From positions 558,001 to 622,000 of the forward strand of contig NZ_CANMPQ010000001.1 in NCBI RefSeq assembly GCF_947499695.1: DNA of 64,000 bases, in the 5' to 3' direction. Shown one piece after another: positions 36,814 through 46,119 of this stretch (positions are counted from its first letter, which is position 1; every line of letters begins with the position of its first letter). The DNA is from an uncultured Allomuricauda sp. Lineage in GTDB: Bacteria; Bacteroidota; Bacteroidia; Flavobacteriales; Flavobacteriaceae. A model generated the notes under the pieces. It made no database searches and had not been told where the DNA came from. It worked only from the letters and a program-made list of their open reading frames with translations. The position numbers were made by a program, and so were the translations under genes.

Positions 36814-37569
36814 ATGCTTACAAAAAGAATAATCCCCTGTTTGGATATCAAAAACGGAAGAACCGTTAAGGGAATCAACTTTGTTGATTTGAGGGATGCT
36901 GGTGACCCAGTTGAACTGGCCGAGATATATGCGAAGGAAGGAGCTGATGAGCTGGTTTTTTTGGACATTTCCGCTACAGAGGAAAGAAGAAAGACCTTGG
37001 CAGACTTAGTATATCATGTAGCAGAGAAAGTAAACATTCCATTCACGGTTGGTGGTGGAATCTCATCTGTTGAAGATGTGGATATTTTGTTGCACAACGG
37101 AGCGGACAAAGTCTCTATTAACTCATCAGCAGTAAAACGACCAGAGTTGATTGACGAACTTGTTGCTAAATTTGGTTCACAATGTATTGTTGTGGCAATC
37201 GATGCAAAACAGATAGATGGAATTTGGAAAGTACACCTAGTGGGGGGCAAGGTTTCTACAGAAGTAGACTTATTTGAATGGGCCAAAGAAGTTGAGGAAC
37301 GAGGAGCGGGAGAAATTCTTTTCACTTCTATGGATCATGATGGCACAAAGGGTGGATTTGCGAACGTAGCATTGGCAAAATTGTCCTCCCTTGTAAACAT
37401 TCCTGTTATAGCTTCTGGTGGTGCAGGAGCAATTTCACATTTTACAGATACTTTTACTCATGGAAAAGCCGATGCTGCTTTGGCCGCTAGTATTTTTCAT
37501 TTTAAGGAAATCGAAATAAAAGATTTAAAAGAAGAACTAAAGAAAGAGGGAATCCCTATTAGACTATAG
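36814..37569 (+). CDS. hisF: Imidazole glycerol phosphate synthase, cyclase subunit
   Basis: 251 aa TIM barrel. The catalytic Asp residues are in [15 protein letters not shown] and [23 protein letters not shown] and [11 protein letters not shown] bind the phosphates. Forms the HisHF complex with HisH. It starts on the base after the DinB gene stop and is followed two bases later by hisIE. Confidence 0.97.
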   Translation: MLTKRIIPCLDIKNGRTVKGINFVDLRDAGDPVELAEIYAKEGADELVFLDISATEERRKTLADLVYHVAEKVNIPFTVGGGISSVEDVDILLHNGADKVSINSSAVKRPELIDELVAKFGSQCIVVAIDAKQIDGIWKVHLVGGKVSTEVDLFEWAKEVEERGAGEILFTSMDHDGTKGGFANVALAKLSSLVNIPVIASGGAGAISHFTDTFTHGKADAALAASIFHFKEIEIKDLKEELKKEGIPIRL

Positions 37570-37571
37570 CA

Positions 37572-38168
37572 ATGAAAATAGACTTTACTAAAAATATAGA
37601 CGGATTGGTGCCGGCAATAATTCAAGATGCCACGACTAAAAATGTTTTAATGTTGGGATATATGAATCAAGAAGCTTTTGAGGTCACACAAAAGACCAAA
37701 AAAGTAACTTTTTATAGCCGAAGCAAGAATAGATTGTGGACAAAGGGAGAAGAAAGTGGAAACTTTCTAGAATTGGTCAGTGTTAAAAACGACTGTGATA
37801 ACGATACGCTACTTGTGTTTGTAAATCCTATTGGTCCAACCTGTCATAAAGGGACAGATACCTGTTGGGGCGAGTCCAACAAGCAAGAATATGGTTTTTT
37901 ATCCCAATTGGAGGAAATCATAATCTCCAGAAAAAATGATGTAGAGAATACAGATAGCTATGTGTCTTCTTTGTTTAAAAAAGGTATCAACAAAATAGCT
38001 CAAAAAGTAGGTGAAGAAGCCGTGGAAACAGTTATTGAGGCAAAAGATTCCAATGACGAACTTTTCTTAAATGAAAGTGCTGACCTGCTATTCCACTATC
38101 TAATTCTTTTACAGGCCAAAGGGTATCGTCTTGAGGATATTGTAAAGGTATTGGAGTCCAGGCATTGA
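37572..38168 (+). CDS. Bifunctional phosphoribosyl-AMP cyclohydrolase / phosphoribosyl-ATP pyrophosphatase
   Basis: 198 aa HisI-HisE fusion. Residues 1-105 are the cyclohydrolase with VKNDCDNDTLLV and GPTCHKGTDTCW (zinc Cys and Asp ligands). Residues about 110-198 are the all-alpha pyrophosphatase with KVGEEAVETVIEAKD and ESADLLFHYLILL. Last gene of the his operon; no clear terminator is visible in the 27 bases to the convergent LytTR gene. Confidence 0.96.
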   Translation: MKIDFTKNIDGLVPAIIQDATTKNVLMLGYMNQEAFEVTQKTKKVTFYSRSKNRLWTKGEESGNFLELVSVKNDCDNDTLLVFVNPIGPTCHKGTDTCWGESNKQEYGFLSQLEEIIISRKNDVENTDSYVSSLFKKGINKIAQKVGEEAVETVIEAKDSNDELFLNESADLLFHYLILLQAKGYRLEDIVKVLESRH

Positions 38169-38195
38169 TTATTGAAGAAAGTAGTCATATAATGG

Positions 38196-38903
38196 TTAGC
38201 TCATAACATATTGATATACAGATTCTTTAAAGTTTCGACTAAGAGGGATACTTGCTTGGGTCAATTTTACTCTTACCTTTTCTAGTGCTTGTATTTTGGT
38301 AATGGAGACAATGTAGGATTTATGCACTTGAATGAATCCTGAATTAGGCAACAAATCCCAAATTCGCTTTAACGGCATAAGCGTCATAAACTTACTTTCC
38401 AAGGTATGAATAACAACATAGTTTTGCAGCGCCTGAATATATTCTATTTCTGAAATCTTGATTTTTTGGTAAATGCTATCACATTTTACAAAGAAAAATG
38501 GCTCGGTGTCATCCTGAAGAGAGTCTGCGGTTCCCTGAGTTTTTAACCGAAGATAGTCTTTGGCCTTTAAAACGGATTTGTGGAACCTAACGAATGTAAT
38601 CGGCTTAACAAGGTAGTCCAGTACATCCAGTTCGTATCCCTCCAAAGCATAGTTGGGATAAGCGGTTGTTAGTATAACCATAGGCCGCTGGGTGGTATTC
38701 TTTAAATATTCGATTCCCGTCATTATGGGCATCTGGATATCCATAAAAATCAAATCAATACTTTTCCCATCAGATAATTTTAGAAGTTGTGATGGATTCG
38801 TAGCCTCACCAACGAAACTCAAAAACTCTGTTTTTGCTATGTAGTCAATAATGCACTCTCGTGCTAAAGGTTCGTCATCAACAACAACACAATTCATAGT
38901 CAT
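38196..38903 (-). CDS. LytTR-family response regulator
   Basis: 235 aa. The receiver domain (1-120) has VVVDDEPLA, the phosphorylation Asp55 in LIFMDIQMP and the Lys-Pro in YLVKPITF. A LytTR DNA-binding domain follows (about 135-232; IQVHKSYIVSITKI, then IPLSRNFKE). Such regulators bind two direct repeats about two helical turns apart. The sensor kinase gene ends two bases upstream, so the two form an operon. Confidence 0.93.
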   Translation of the reverse strand: MTMNCVVVDDEPLARECIIDYIAKTEFLSFVGEATNPSQLLKLSDGKSIDLIFMDIQMPIMTGIEYLKNTTQRPMVILTTAYPNYALEGYELDVLDYLVKPITFVRFHKSVLKAKDYLRLKTQGTADSLQDDTEPFFFVKCDSIYQKIKISEIEYIQALQNYVVIHTLESKFMTLMPLKRIWDLLPNSGFIQVHKSYIVSITKIQALEKVRVKLTQASIPLSRNFKESVYQYVMS

Positions 38904-38905
38904 GA

Positions 38906-40030
38906 TCAGGCGATTTTAGAATTTTCAGTTAATTGCGTTTTCAATGCTATCTCCAAAGTAATGGAATATTCTGTATTGGACTTAAACACTTCAAGTTTAT
39001 GGGAGCTAGGATATACAAGTTCCAATCTGCGTTTGACATTCGCTAGACCTATGCCTGAGGACTCCGAGGTAGAGGCCACTATGAGTTCTGGCTTACTATT
39101 CGCTACTGAAAGGTATAGAATGTCATTAGTTGTTTTTAAATCGATGGTTATCCAGTTTCTTGAGTCCTCATGATGCGATACGTGTTTAAATGCATTTTCA
39201 ACGAAGGGCATCAATAAAAAAGGTGAGATGCTGTATCTCGAAGTATTGGAATTATCAATGGAAACTTTAAGGTCTAAATAGGAAAGATCTTGTCTCAGGG
39301 ATTCCAATTCAATATAATTTTTCAGATAACTGATTTCCTGGGTTAATGCAATTTCCGGTTCATTGCATTGATAAAGTTGATATCGCAGAAGTTCAGAGAA
39401 TTTTGCGAGTGATGCTGAAGCCCTGTCTTGGTCTTTATGTATTAGCACAAAAATGGAATTGATGGTGTTGAATAAAAAGTGTGGGTTGAATTGTGATTTT
39501 AAAAATTTCAACTCAGTTTCCAGTTTTTCTTTTTCCAAGTCTTGTTGTCGCTTTTGAGAGGCAATCCAAATTTTGGTCAGTTTTATACTTAAGCCCAGTG
39601 TTGTCGCTCCGACACAGGAAGGCAAAGCGTTATGCTTGAATATGGTGATGGGAGTCTCGGGATAAATATTATATAATTCATATACCGATGTGTTGGCGAC
39701 AAGTCCAGCCAGATAATAATTAGCGGTTATAACAGTTGCCATCAGTATAATCACACCAATGGTTGAAAGAAAGAATATAAGGTGTTTCCCTTTTTGCAGA
39801 AACTTGGGAATTAGCACATAGAGACAAAAGTATACCCCTAAAGCCTGATACACCACATAGCCCAAATATTTGACGACTCCATAAGGTTCAGTTATAGACT
39901 CAAAGACCCCAGAAATACTACCCGCAAACAGCGACCACCATGCAAAATGATAAATCGCCCAGAACAGAATATGGTGGATTTTATAGCGCTCTATAAATGC
40001 AGTAAATGTAGCTAAAGTGTTTACAGGCAT
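38906..40030 (-). CDS. LytS-type sensor histidine kinase
   Basis: 374 aa. About four transmembrane segments (19-41, 54-76, 84-110, 137-152) lead into a short coiled coil and the His_kinase domain, with the phospho-acceptor His184 in QFNPHFLFN. LLMPFVENAFKH is the N box and GIGLANVKRRL the G box. No extracellular sensor domain is present, so the stimulus is probably sensed within the membrane. Partner of the downstream LytTR regulator. Confidence 0.92.
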   Translation of the reverse strand: MPVNTLATFTAFIERYKIHHILFWAIYHFAWWSLFAGSISGVFESITEPYGVVKYLGYVVYQALGVYFCLYVLIPKFLQKGKHLIFFLSTIGVIILMATVITANYYLAGLVANTSVYELYNIYPETPITIFKHNALPSCVGATTLGLSIKLTKIWIASQKRQQDLEKEKLETELKFLKSQFNPHFLFNTINSIFVLIHKDQDRASASLAKFSELLRYQLYQCNEPEIALTQEISYLKNYIELESLRQDLSYLDLKVSIDNSNTSRYSISPFLLMPFVENAFKHVSHHEDSRNWITIDLKTTNDILYLSVANSKPELIVASTSESSGIGLANVKRRLELVYPSSHKLEVFKSNTEYSITLEIALKTQLTENSKIA

Positions 40031-40101
40031 AATTCCTTAAAAAGGTTTTCAGAATACAAGATACTACGGTAGGTCCTCACCATCAAATTCAAAATGTTAC
40101 A

Positions 40102-40115
40102 ACTTGATATCAAGT
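40102..40115. promoter_or_regulatory. 14-bp perfect palindrome in the divergent intergenic region
   Basis: ACTTGATATCAAGT is a perfect palindrome in the 234-base spacer between the sensor kinase gene and the beta-barrel gene, 72 bases from the kinase start. It could be an operator for either side; no matching regulator can be assigned. Confidence 0.4.
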
Positions 40116-40264
40116 AGTTAATAATTGATGAAAGGTATTTTACTCTGTTTTTCCAACTCATTCAACCTAAAACGTGATATGGAGTCTCTTGGTAAAGTAT
40201 ATCACCCCACATATCATTCTCTTTTTCAAAGTGATTTTGATTCCTGCTACTTGCATCCAAAATC

Positions 40265-42706
40265 ATGCATATGAAACAATCTATTCTTATTTTAATCAGT
40301 TTTCTGGGTTCCGGACAATTGTTACTTGCACAATTGTCGGGTACTGTGGTGGATGTTGAAGGCAATCCAATTCCTTTTGCCAATGTTATGGTTTACAGCC
40401 ACCCTGAATACAATTTACAAACCGGTGTCATTACCAATGAAGATGGTTTCTTCACAATCGACTATACAAATCCAGGTACATATATACTGCGAGTTGACCT
40501 TTTATCCTTTAAAACTTGGAATTCTGAACGATTCACTATTTCTGCAACCAATATTAAAAAGGATTTTCAAACGGTAACCTTACAGGAGGAAGTGACAACT
40601 TTAGAAGGAGTCGAAATACGAGGGCAACGTAAACTAATTCAACGCACCCAGGAGGGTAGTATCATCAACGTTCAGGCGAGTGTGATGACACAAGGTAGTA
40701 CGGCCCTACAACTGTTAGAGCGCTCTCCTGGCGTAATCTTGGACCAAAACAATAATATCTTTTCATTGAATGGAAAAAGTGGTGTTCTAATCATGATTAA
40801 TGGAAAAGCCCAACGCATACCCATGGCAGATTTAATAAGTATGCTCAATGGCATGAGCGCCGACAATATTGAAAGAATCGAACTCTTGACCAATCCTTCA
40901 GCTCGATATGATGTGGATGGCAATGCCGGGATTATCAATATTGTAATGAGCAAAAATCAAACCTTAGGTATTCGTGGGAATCTTAATATAAGCACTGGTT
41001 ATGGCGAAGGTCTAAAGCAAACAACAGGGCTTTCCCTTAATTATGGAGGTAGTCGTTCCACAATATTTGGTTCTTATACTTTCTCATATGATGATACTTT
41101 TAGTGGATTTAGAGGGGTAGGAGTATCTGAAATTCCGGTTTTGGGAGGAAATACGAATATTGATTTTACTAGTAGAACACAGCAGATAAATAGGAATCAT
41201 AATGTCAATTTAGGTTATGAATACCGTTTCTCTGAAGAATCCGTGTTTGGCACCAACTTATTGTTTAACCAGTCAAGCCCTTTAGTTATGACTCAAAATG
41301 TGGGATTGTATGATTTTGTCTCGGACCCTTTTTTGGAGGCCCAAATACACTTGAATGGAGATGGAAACTTAAAAAACTTGACCACCTCCGCATATTTCGA
41401 AAAGACTGGTGAGCAAAATAGTTTTACCATAACCGGTGATTATATCAATTACAATAGCCAAACGCCCAATGAAGTACGCAGTACTTATTTTGACGAAAAT
41501 GGAGATTCCTTTCAACCTGAAAGTGAAATTTACAATAATGGAAATCGCGGATTTAATGAGACGGATATCAATGTCGGCGTTCTAAAATTTGATTATAAAC
41601 ATATCATTGACGAGAATTCATCTATCGAGACTGGCGTAAAGGGCTCACTATCCAAAACCACCAATAACGCCCGCATAGAAATATTACAGGGCGATAGTTT
41701 TATTTTGGATGATAGATTTATAAGCAATATCCAGAATGATGAAAAAATAGCTGCAACATATGTGCTTGCCGACCATAGCTTCAATGAAAAATTGAAAGCA
41801 CAACTAGGTTTGCGATATGAGTATTGGGACCAGTCTTTTGATGATAGCTCGTTGGACCGTAGTTTTGGTAAACTTTTTCCATCGTTCTTTCTAACCCACT
41901 CTTTCTCCGATACCACAGCGCTAAATTTCGCCTATAACAAGCGCATTACACGACCAAATTATTCTGATTTGGCATCCTATTTAGTTTATAACGGACCAAC
42001 ATCGGTATTTAGCGGAAATCCACAATTACTTCCTGCCATAACCGATAATATTAACCTAACCTATAATAACAGATCTTTTAGCATCTCTTTATTGGTTTCC
42101 AATGAACAGAACCCCATCGCACGTTTTCAAATAACTCGAAACTCGCAAAGTAATGTTGCTGTAATAGCTCCGGTTAATTTGGAATACCAAAGAAACATTG
42201 ATATACAAACCAACATTCCGATTCGCATTGCCCATTGGTGGAACATCAACTTCAATGGCACTTTGGGTATTAGAGAGTTTCAGCTGTTGCATACGGATGA
42301 ACGTCTAAAGCATGATTATGTGCACTTCAATTTTAATGGAAGCCAAAACATGCGATTGCCGGCAAATTTTTCATTGGAATTATCAGGGTGGTATACGTCA
42401 AGACATTTTAACGGCAGTACTAGAAATGAAGGCTTTGGTATTCTTAATGCTGGTTTAAAAAAAGAATTCAAAAACGGTAGTAGTTTACAATTTGCGGTAA
42501 CGGACATATTTGAGAGTTTGGATATTAATTTCAAATATGGGAGTTTAACCCGAGAAGCATTTGGAGATGTCTTTGATGGCACATTCAGTCCTGAATCTGG
42601 TTTCTCTCGGATATTTAGAGTTAGTTATGCCTATCCCTTCGGAAATAAAAAAATAAAAGAAACCAACAGCCGTTCAGGGGCAGACGCTGAAAAATCTAGA
42701 CTTTAG
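40265..42706 (+). CDS. Outer-membrane beta-barrel (TonB-receptor-like) protein
   Basis: 813 aa. Signal peptide (about 3-22), then a carboxypeptidase-regulatory-like beta-sandwich (24-110; LSGTVVDVEGNPIPFANVMV), a plug-like domain (about 125-225; VLIMINGKAQRIP, then NPSARYDVDGNAGIINIVM) and a long barrel, matching the 'outer membrane beta-barrel' family of Bacteroidota rather than SusC. The C-terminus ends VSYAYPFGNKK plus a charged tail. Ligand unknown. An alternative ATG two codons downstream is equally possible. It is divergent from the LytTR two-component genes, a possible target of that system. Confidence 0.88.
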   Translation: MHMKQSILILISFLGSGQLLLAQLSGTVVDVEGNPIPFANVMVYSHPEYNLQTGVITNEDGFFTIDYTNPGTYILRVDLLSFKTWNSERFTISATNIKKDFQTVTLQEEVTTLEGVEIRGQRKLIQRTQEGSIINVQASVMTQGSTALQLLERSPGVILDQNNNIFSLNGKSGVLIMINGKAQRIPMADLISMLNGMSADNIERIELLTNPSARYDVDGNAGIINIVMSKNQTLGIRGNLNISTGYGEGLKQTTGLSLNYGGSRSTIFGSYTFSYDDTFSGFRGVGVSEIPVLGGNTNIDFTSRTQQINRNHNVNLGYEYRFSEESVFGTNLLFNQSSPLVMTQNVGLYDFVSDPFLEAQIHLNGDGNLKNLTTSAYFEKTGEQNSFTITGDYINYNSQTPNEVRSTYFDENGDSFQPESEIYNNGNRGFNETDINVGVLKFDYKHIIDENSSIETGVKGSLSKTTNNARIEILQGDSFILDDRFISNIQNDEKIAATYVLADHSFNEKLKAQLGLRYEYWDQSFDDSSLDRSFGKLFPSFFLTHSFSDTTALNFAYNKRITRPNYSDLASYLVYNGPTSVFSGNPQLLPAITDNINLTYNNRSFSISLLVSNEQNPIARFQITRNSQSNVAVIAPVNLEYQRNIDIQTNIPIRIAHWWNINFNGTLGIREFQLLHTDERLKHDYVHFNFNGSQNMRLPANFSLELSGWYTSRHFNGSTRNEGFGILNAGLKKEFKNGSSLQFAVTDIFESLDINFKYGSLTREAFGDVFDGTFSPESGFSRIFRVSYAYPFGNKKIKETNSRSGADAEKSRL

Positions 42707-42871
42707 GCTACAAATTCATCTGCTAAACTTTACAAGCTAACTTATGATTTCACTATTCAAAATGGGTCAAAAACAAAAGTCCTGAACAAAATACTGGAGC
42801 CAAAACATTAGTACACGTTAACTTTTTTCTAAAAGTCATTGTGTGAATATAGAATACCTTAATTTTATATA

Positions 42872-44026
42872 ATGGCTATGGATAGAAGAAAAGGGTTCCG
42901 TTTTACCACATACGAAGCACCCGAACAAACCCCATTCGAAAAACTCTTTGAGATTTTCCAGGAACTCATCACCCATACTTCTGGTGATGTAGAGGAAGCA
43001 TTGGATTGGCTAAGGGAATTGGACAAAGAATACGAGCTTACCGATGATGACTATACCATCGATGATTTTATCGAAGATTTAAAGGCAAAAGGATTCATAC
43101 GGGAAGAATTTGATACCGACGGACAGCAAGGTGATGAGGGTGAAGATGGCGATGGTGGAGGTAACCTTTCCATTACGGCAAAACTGGAACGCATGTTGCG
43201 TCAACGTGCTTTGGATCAAATTTTTGGTAAACTAAAGCGTAGTGGCGCCGGGAATCACAAAACAGGCAAGTCGGGAAGAGGCGATGAACATACAGGGGAG
43301 TTTCGAGAATACCGATTTGGAGATGCACTTGAGCATATCTCAATGACAGAGAGTCTTAAAAACGCCCAAATCAATCACGGTATTGGAAATTTTTCATTGA
43401 GCGAAGAAGACCTCGTAGTTGAGGATACGCAGTATAAGGCCCAAATGAGTACGGTTTTGATGATTGACATTAGCCATAGTATGATTCTTTATGGTGAAGA
43501 CCGTATAACCCCAGCCAAAAAAGTAGCCATGGCGCTGGCTGAACTCATTACCACTCGCTATCCAAAAGACACCTTGGATATTCTGGTCTTTGGTAATGAT
43601 GCATGGCCTATCCCAATAAAAGATTTACCCTATTTAAAAGTAGGCCCTTATCACACCAATACAGTTGCAGGTTTGCAGCTTGCCATGGATATGCTTCGCA
43701 GAAAGCGGAATACCAATAAGCAAATTTTCATGATTACTGATGGTAAACCTTCATGTCTGCGATTACCAAATGGTGATTATTATAAAAATAGCGTAGGGCT
43801 GGATGACTATATCGTTGAGAAATGTTACGGCATGGCTCAGCAAGCTAGAAAACTGCATATTCCAATAACCACTTTTATGATTGCCCAAGACCCTTATCTT
43901 ATGCAGTTTGTTCGGGAATTTACCCAAGCAAATAGGGGAAAAGCCTTCTACACCGGTTTAAAAGGTTTAGGCGAAATGATTTTTGAAGATTACGAACAAA
44001 ATAGAAGAAAACGTATCAAAGGATAG
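42872..44026 (+). CDS. VWA-domain protein, partner of the AAA+ ATPase
   Basis: 384 aa, soluble. The first 75 residues are helical and acidic, followed by a Gly/Asp-rich linker (85-98), a basic middle part and a VWA domain from about 194 with a complete MIDAS: Asp199-x-Ser201-x-Ser203 in IDISHS, and later ITDGKPS. Fits the chelatase-type VWA proteins that work with a MoxR/BchI-like ATPase; that ATPase is encoded nine bases downstream. Client protein unknown. Confidence 0.85.
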   Translation: MAMDRRKGFRFTTYEAPEQTPFEKLFEIFQELITHTSGDVEEALDWLRELDKEYELTDDDYTIDDFIEDLKAKGFIREEFDTDGQQGDEGEDGDGGGNLSITAKLERMLRQRALDQIFGKLKRSGAGNHKTGKSGRGDEHTGEFREYRFGDALEHISMTESLKNAQINHGIGNFSLSEEDLVVEDTQYKAQMSTVLMIDISHSMILYGEDRITPAKKVAMALAELITTRYPKDTLDILVFGNDAWPIPIKDLPYLKVGPYHTNTVAGLQLAMDMLRRKRNTNKQIFMITDGKPSCLRLPNGDYYKNSVGLDDYIVEKCYGMAQQARKLHIPITTFMIAQDPYLMQFVREFTQANRGKAFYTGLKGLGEMIFEDYEQNRRKRIKG

Positions 44027-44035
44027 TATTATATA

Positions 44036-45505
44036 ATGAAATTGAACCATTCTAAAATAAATACGCTGGGGCAATTGAAGGCCGCAGCTTACACTAGTAA
44101 AAGCATTAAGGACGAACTTAGGGAGAACCTGTTAGAAAAACTTTCTAACAAAGAAGAGACATTCCCAGGAGTTTGGGGTTATGAAAACTCAGTAATTCCA
44201 GAATTGGAAAGAGCAATACTTTCCAGACATAATATAAACCTTCTAGGACTACGTGGACAGGCAAAAACACGATTGGCCAGATTAATGGTTGAACTATTGG
44301 ATGAATGGATTCCCATTGTTGCAGGTTCCGAAGTGCATGATGATCCATTTCAACCCATTTCTCGATATGCCAGCGAACTTATTAAAGAAAAAGGTGATGA
44401 AACTCCCATCAGTTGGATACATAGAAATGAACGATTCTATGAGAAGCTCGCCACACCCGATGTAACCGTAGCTGATTTAATAGGAGATGTGGATCCTATT
44501 AAGGCTGCGAACCTTAAGCTTTCATATGCAGATGACAGAGTAATTCATTACGGAATGATTCCACGTGCGAATCGCTGTATTTTTGTAATAAATGAACTCC
44601 CTGACCTTCAAGCAAGAATTCAAGTAGCATTATTTAACATATTGCAAGAAGGAGACATACAGATTAGAGGATTTAAACTAAGACTTCCGTTGGACCTTCA
44701 GTTTGTTTTTACCGCAAATCCTGAAGATTATACCAATAGAGGTAGTATTGTAACTCCATTAAAAGACCGGATTGGCTCTCAGATTTTGACGCATTATCCC
44801 GATGATATCCAAACCGCTAAGAGAATTACCAAGCAGGAAGCGTTACTTGACAGAAGGCAGTCCGATGCCGTCCATGTACCCGAAATTGCTATGGATGTTT
44901 TGGAACAAATCAGTTTTGAAGCCAGAAACAGCGAATATGTTGATGCCAAAAGTGGTGTGAGTGCTAGAATGAGCATAACAGCATTTGAAAACCTGTTGAG
45001 CACTGCAGAGCGGCGCATCATCATGTCTGGAGATAAAAAAACAACAGTTCGCTTGACTGATTTTCTGGGGGTTATCCCATCCATAACCGGTAAAATTGAA
45101 CTTGTTTACGAAGGAGAACAAGAAGGAGCGGGCTCCGTGGCGGAAAATTTGATTGAGGAAGCTGTTAAGTCATTGTTTACCAATTACTTCCCCAGGATTG
45201 ATAAACTACAACGAAAAGATGCGGACAGCGAATATGATGATTTAATCCATTGGTTTTTTGATGGAGAAGGTTTTGAATTACTAGATGAAGATTCCGATAA
45301 AGAATATAAGGCCAAATTAGATGCCATAATTCCTTTAAATCAGTTAATGCAGGAGCATCAACCGGAAATTTCCAAGGAAGATTCTTATTTTATGAAAGAA
45401 CTTTTACTCTGGGGATTGGTCGCCCACAAAAAGTTGAGTAAACATCGCTTTGTAAAAGGAATCCAGTTTAAAGATTTATACGGAAGTTATATCAGAGACC
45501 TTTAG
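44036..45505 (+). CDS. AAA+ ATPase, magnesium-chelatase/MoxR-like
   Basis: 489 aa. Walker A is GLRGQAKT (71-78). The Walker B position reads FVINELPDL, with Asn where most AAA+ proteins have Asp, and is followed by QARIQVALFNILQEGDIQIRG, the MoxR/BchI-type block. Sensor 1 is in FTANPEDYTNRG, and ISFEARN-SEYVDAKSGVSARMS forms the lid. A C-terminal region (about 390-489) is specific to this clade. It probably remodels a client together with the upstream VWA protein. Confidence 0.87.
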   Translation: MKLNHSKINTLGQLKAAAYTSKSIKDELRENLLEKLSNKEETFPGVWGYENSVIPELERAILSRHNINLLGLRGQAKTRLARLMVELLDEWIPIVAGSEVHDDPFQPISRYASELIKEKGDETPISWIHRNERFYEKLATPDVTVADLIGDVDPIKAANLKLSYADDRVIHYGMIPRANRCIFVINELPDLQARIQVALFNILQEGDIQIRGFKLRLPLDLQFVFTANPEDYTNRGSIVTPLKDRIGSQILTHYPDDIQTAKRITKQEALLDRRQSDAVHVPEIAMDVLEQISFEARNSEYVDAKSGVSARMSITAFENLLSTAERRIIMSGDKKTTVRLTDFLGVIPSITGKIELVYEGEQEGAGSVAENLIEEAVKSLFTNYFPRIDKLQRKDADSEYDDLIHWFFDGEGFELLDEDSDKEYKAKLDAIIPLNQLMQEHQPEISKEDSYFMKELLLWGLVAHKKLSKHRFVKGIQFKDLYGSYIRDL

Positions 45506-45511
45506 ATTGAT

Positions 45512-45994
45512 TTATTGCCACACATTGAGGTTGTTATTGTAGTTCTCAAAATTATAAGCTCCAACCATTTTTTTTCTGTACCAAATAGTAAGCAGGGTCA
45601 GGAAAGGCAGCAAAGAATAAAGAACTAAGGAAATAATGCTTATGGGTCTAAAAGCGGAAGGTAATACATGCTCTTGGAATTGGGTGTACGAGTTCATAAC
45701 CATGGCACTATCGTAAATCTTGAAAAGGTATACAATCAAAATTGTGTAAACTACATACTCCAGGTTGCGCATTTTTGGGTCTGGAAGTTCGTTTTCCTTT
45801 ATTTTAAACCAGATTACATATAGATAGATAAAATGGATCCCGCCCAAAAACGGAATGATATAGTTATCCGGCTTAAAAAAGTAAAATCTATTTGTGTAGA
45901 TACCATAAAAGCTGAGGACAATCAACACTAAAAGTGTGAAAAAAGTAATCAAATTGACTGTCTTCCAATTGAATATTTTAAGAAGTACGCCCAT
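45512..45994 (-). CDS. Multi-pass membrane protein, 160 aa
   Basis: Four predicted transmembrane helices (about 13-31, 44-62, 80-97, 118-139) and a short Asn-rich C-terminal tail (ENYNNNLNVWQ). No catalytic motif or family recognised. Its 3' end lies six bases from the convergent AAA+ gene. Confidence 0.65.
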   Translation of the reverse strand: MGVLLKIFNWKTVNLITFFTLLVLIVLSFYGIYTNRFYFFKPDNYIIPFLGGIHFIYLYVIWFKIKENELPDPKMRNLEYVVYTILIVYLFKIYDSAMVMNSYTQFQEHVLPSAFRPISIISLVLYSLLPFLTLLTIWYRKKMVGAYNFENYNNNLNVWQ

Positions 45995-46119
45995 TGTTAT
46001 AAGATTTGGATGTTAATTCTGGCGTAAAGAAAAGGATTACAGCTTCCGTGATTAAAATATTTCGATAAGAAGAAAACAATACTAGTTAACTGGATAATAT
46101 CTCCAATAATTTAAGCTCC

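Noticed and set aside
40031..40264. Short plus-strand ORFs in the kinase/barrel spacer
   Set aside because: They have no promoter box with exact consensus, no domain-like sequence, and overlap the barrel gene start in another frame.
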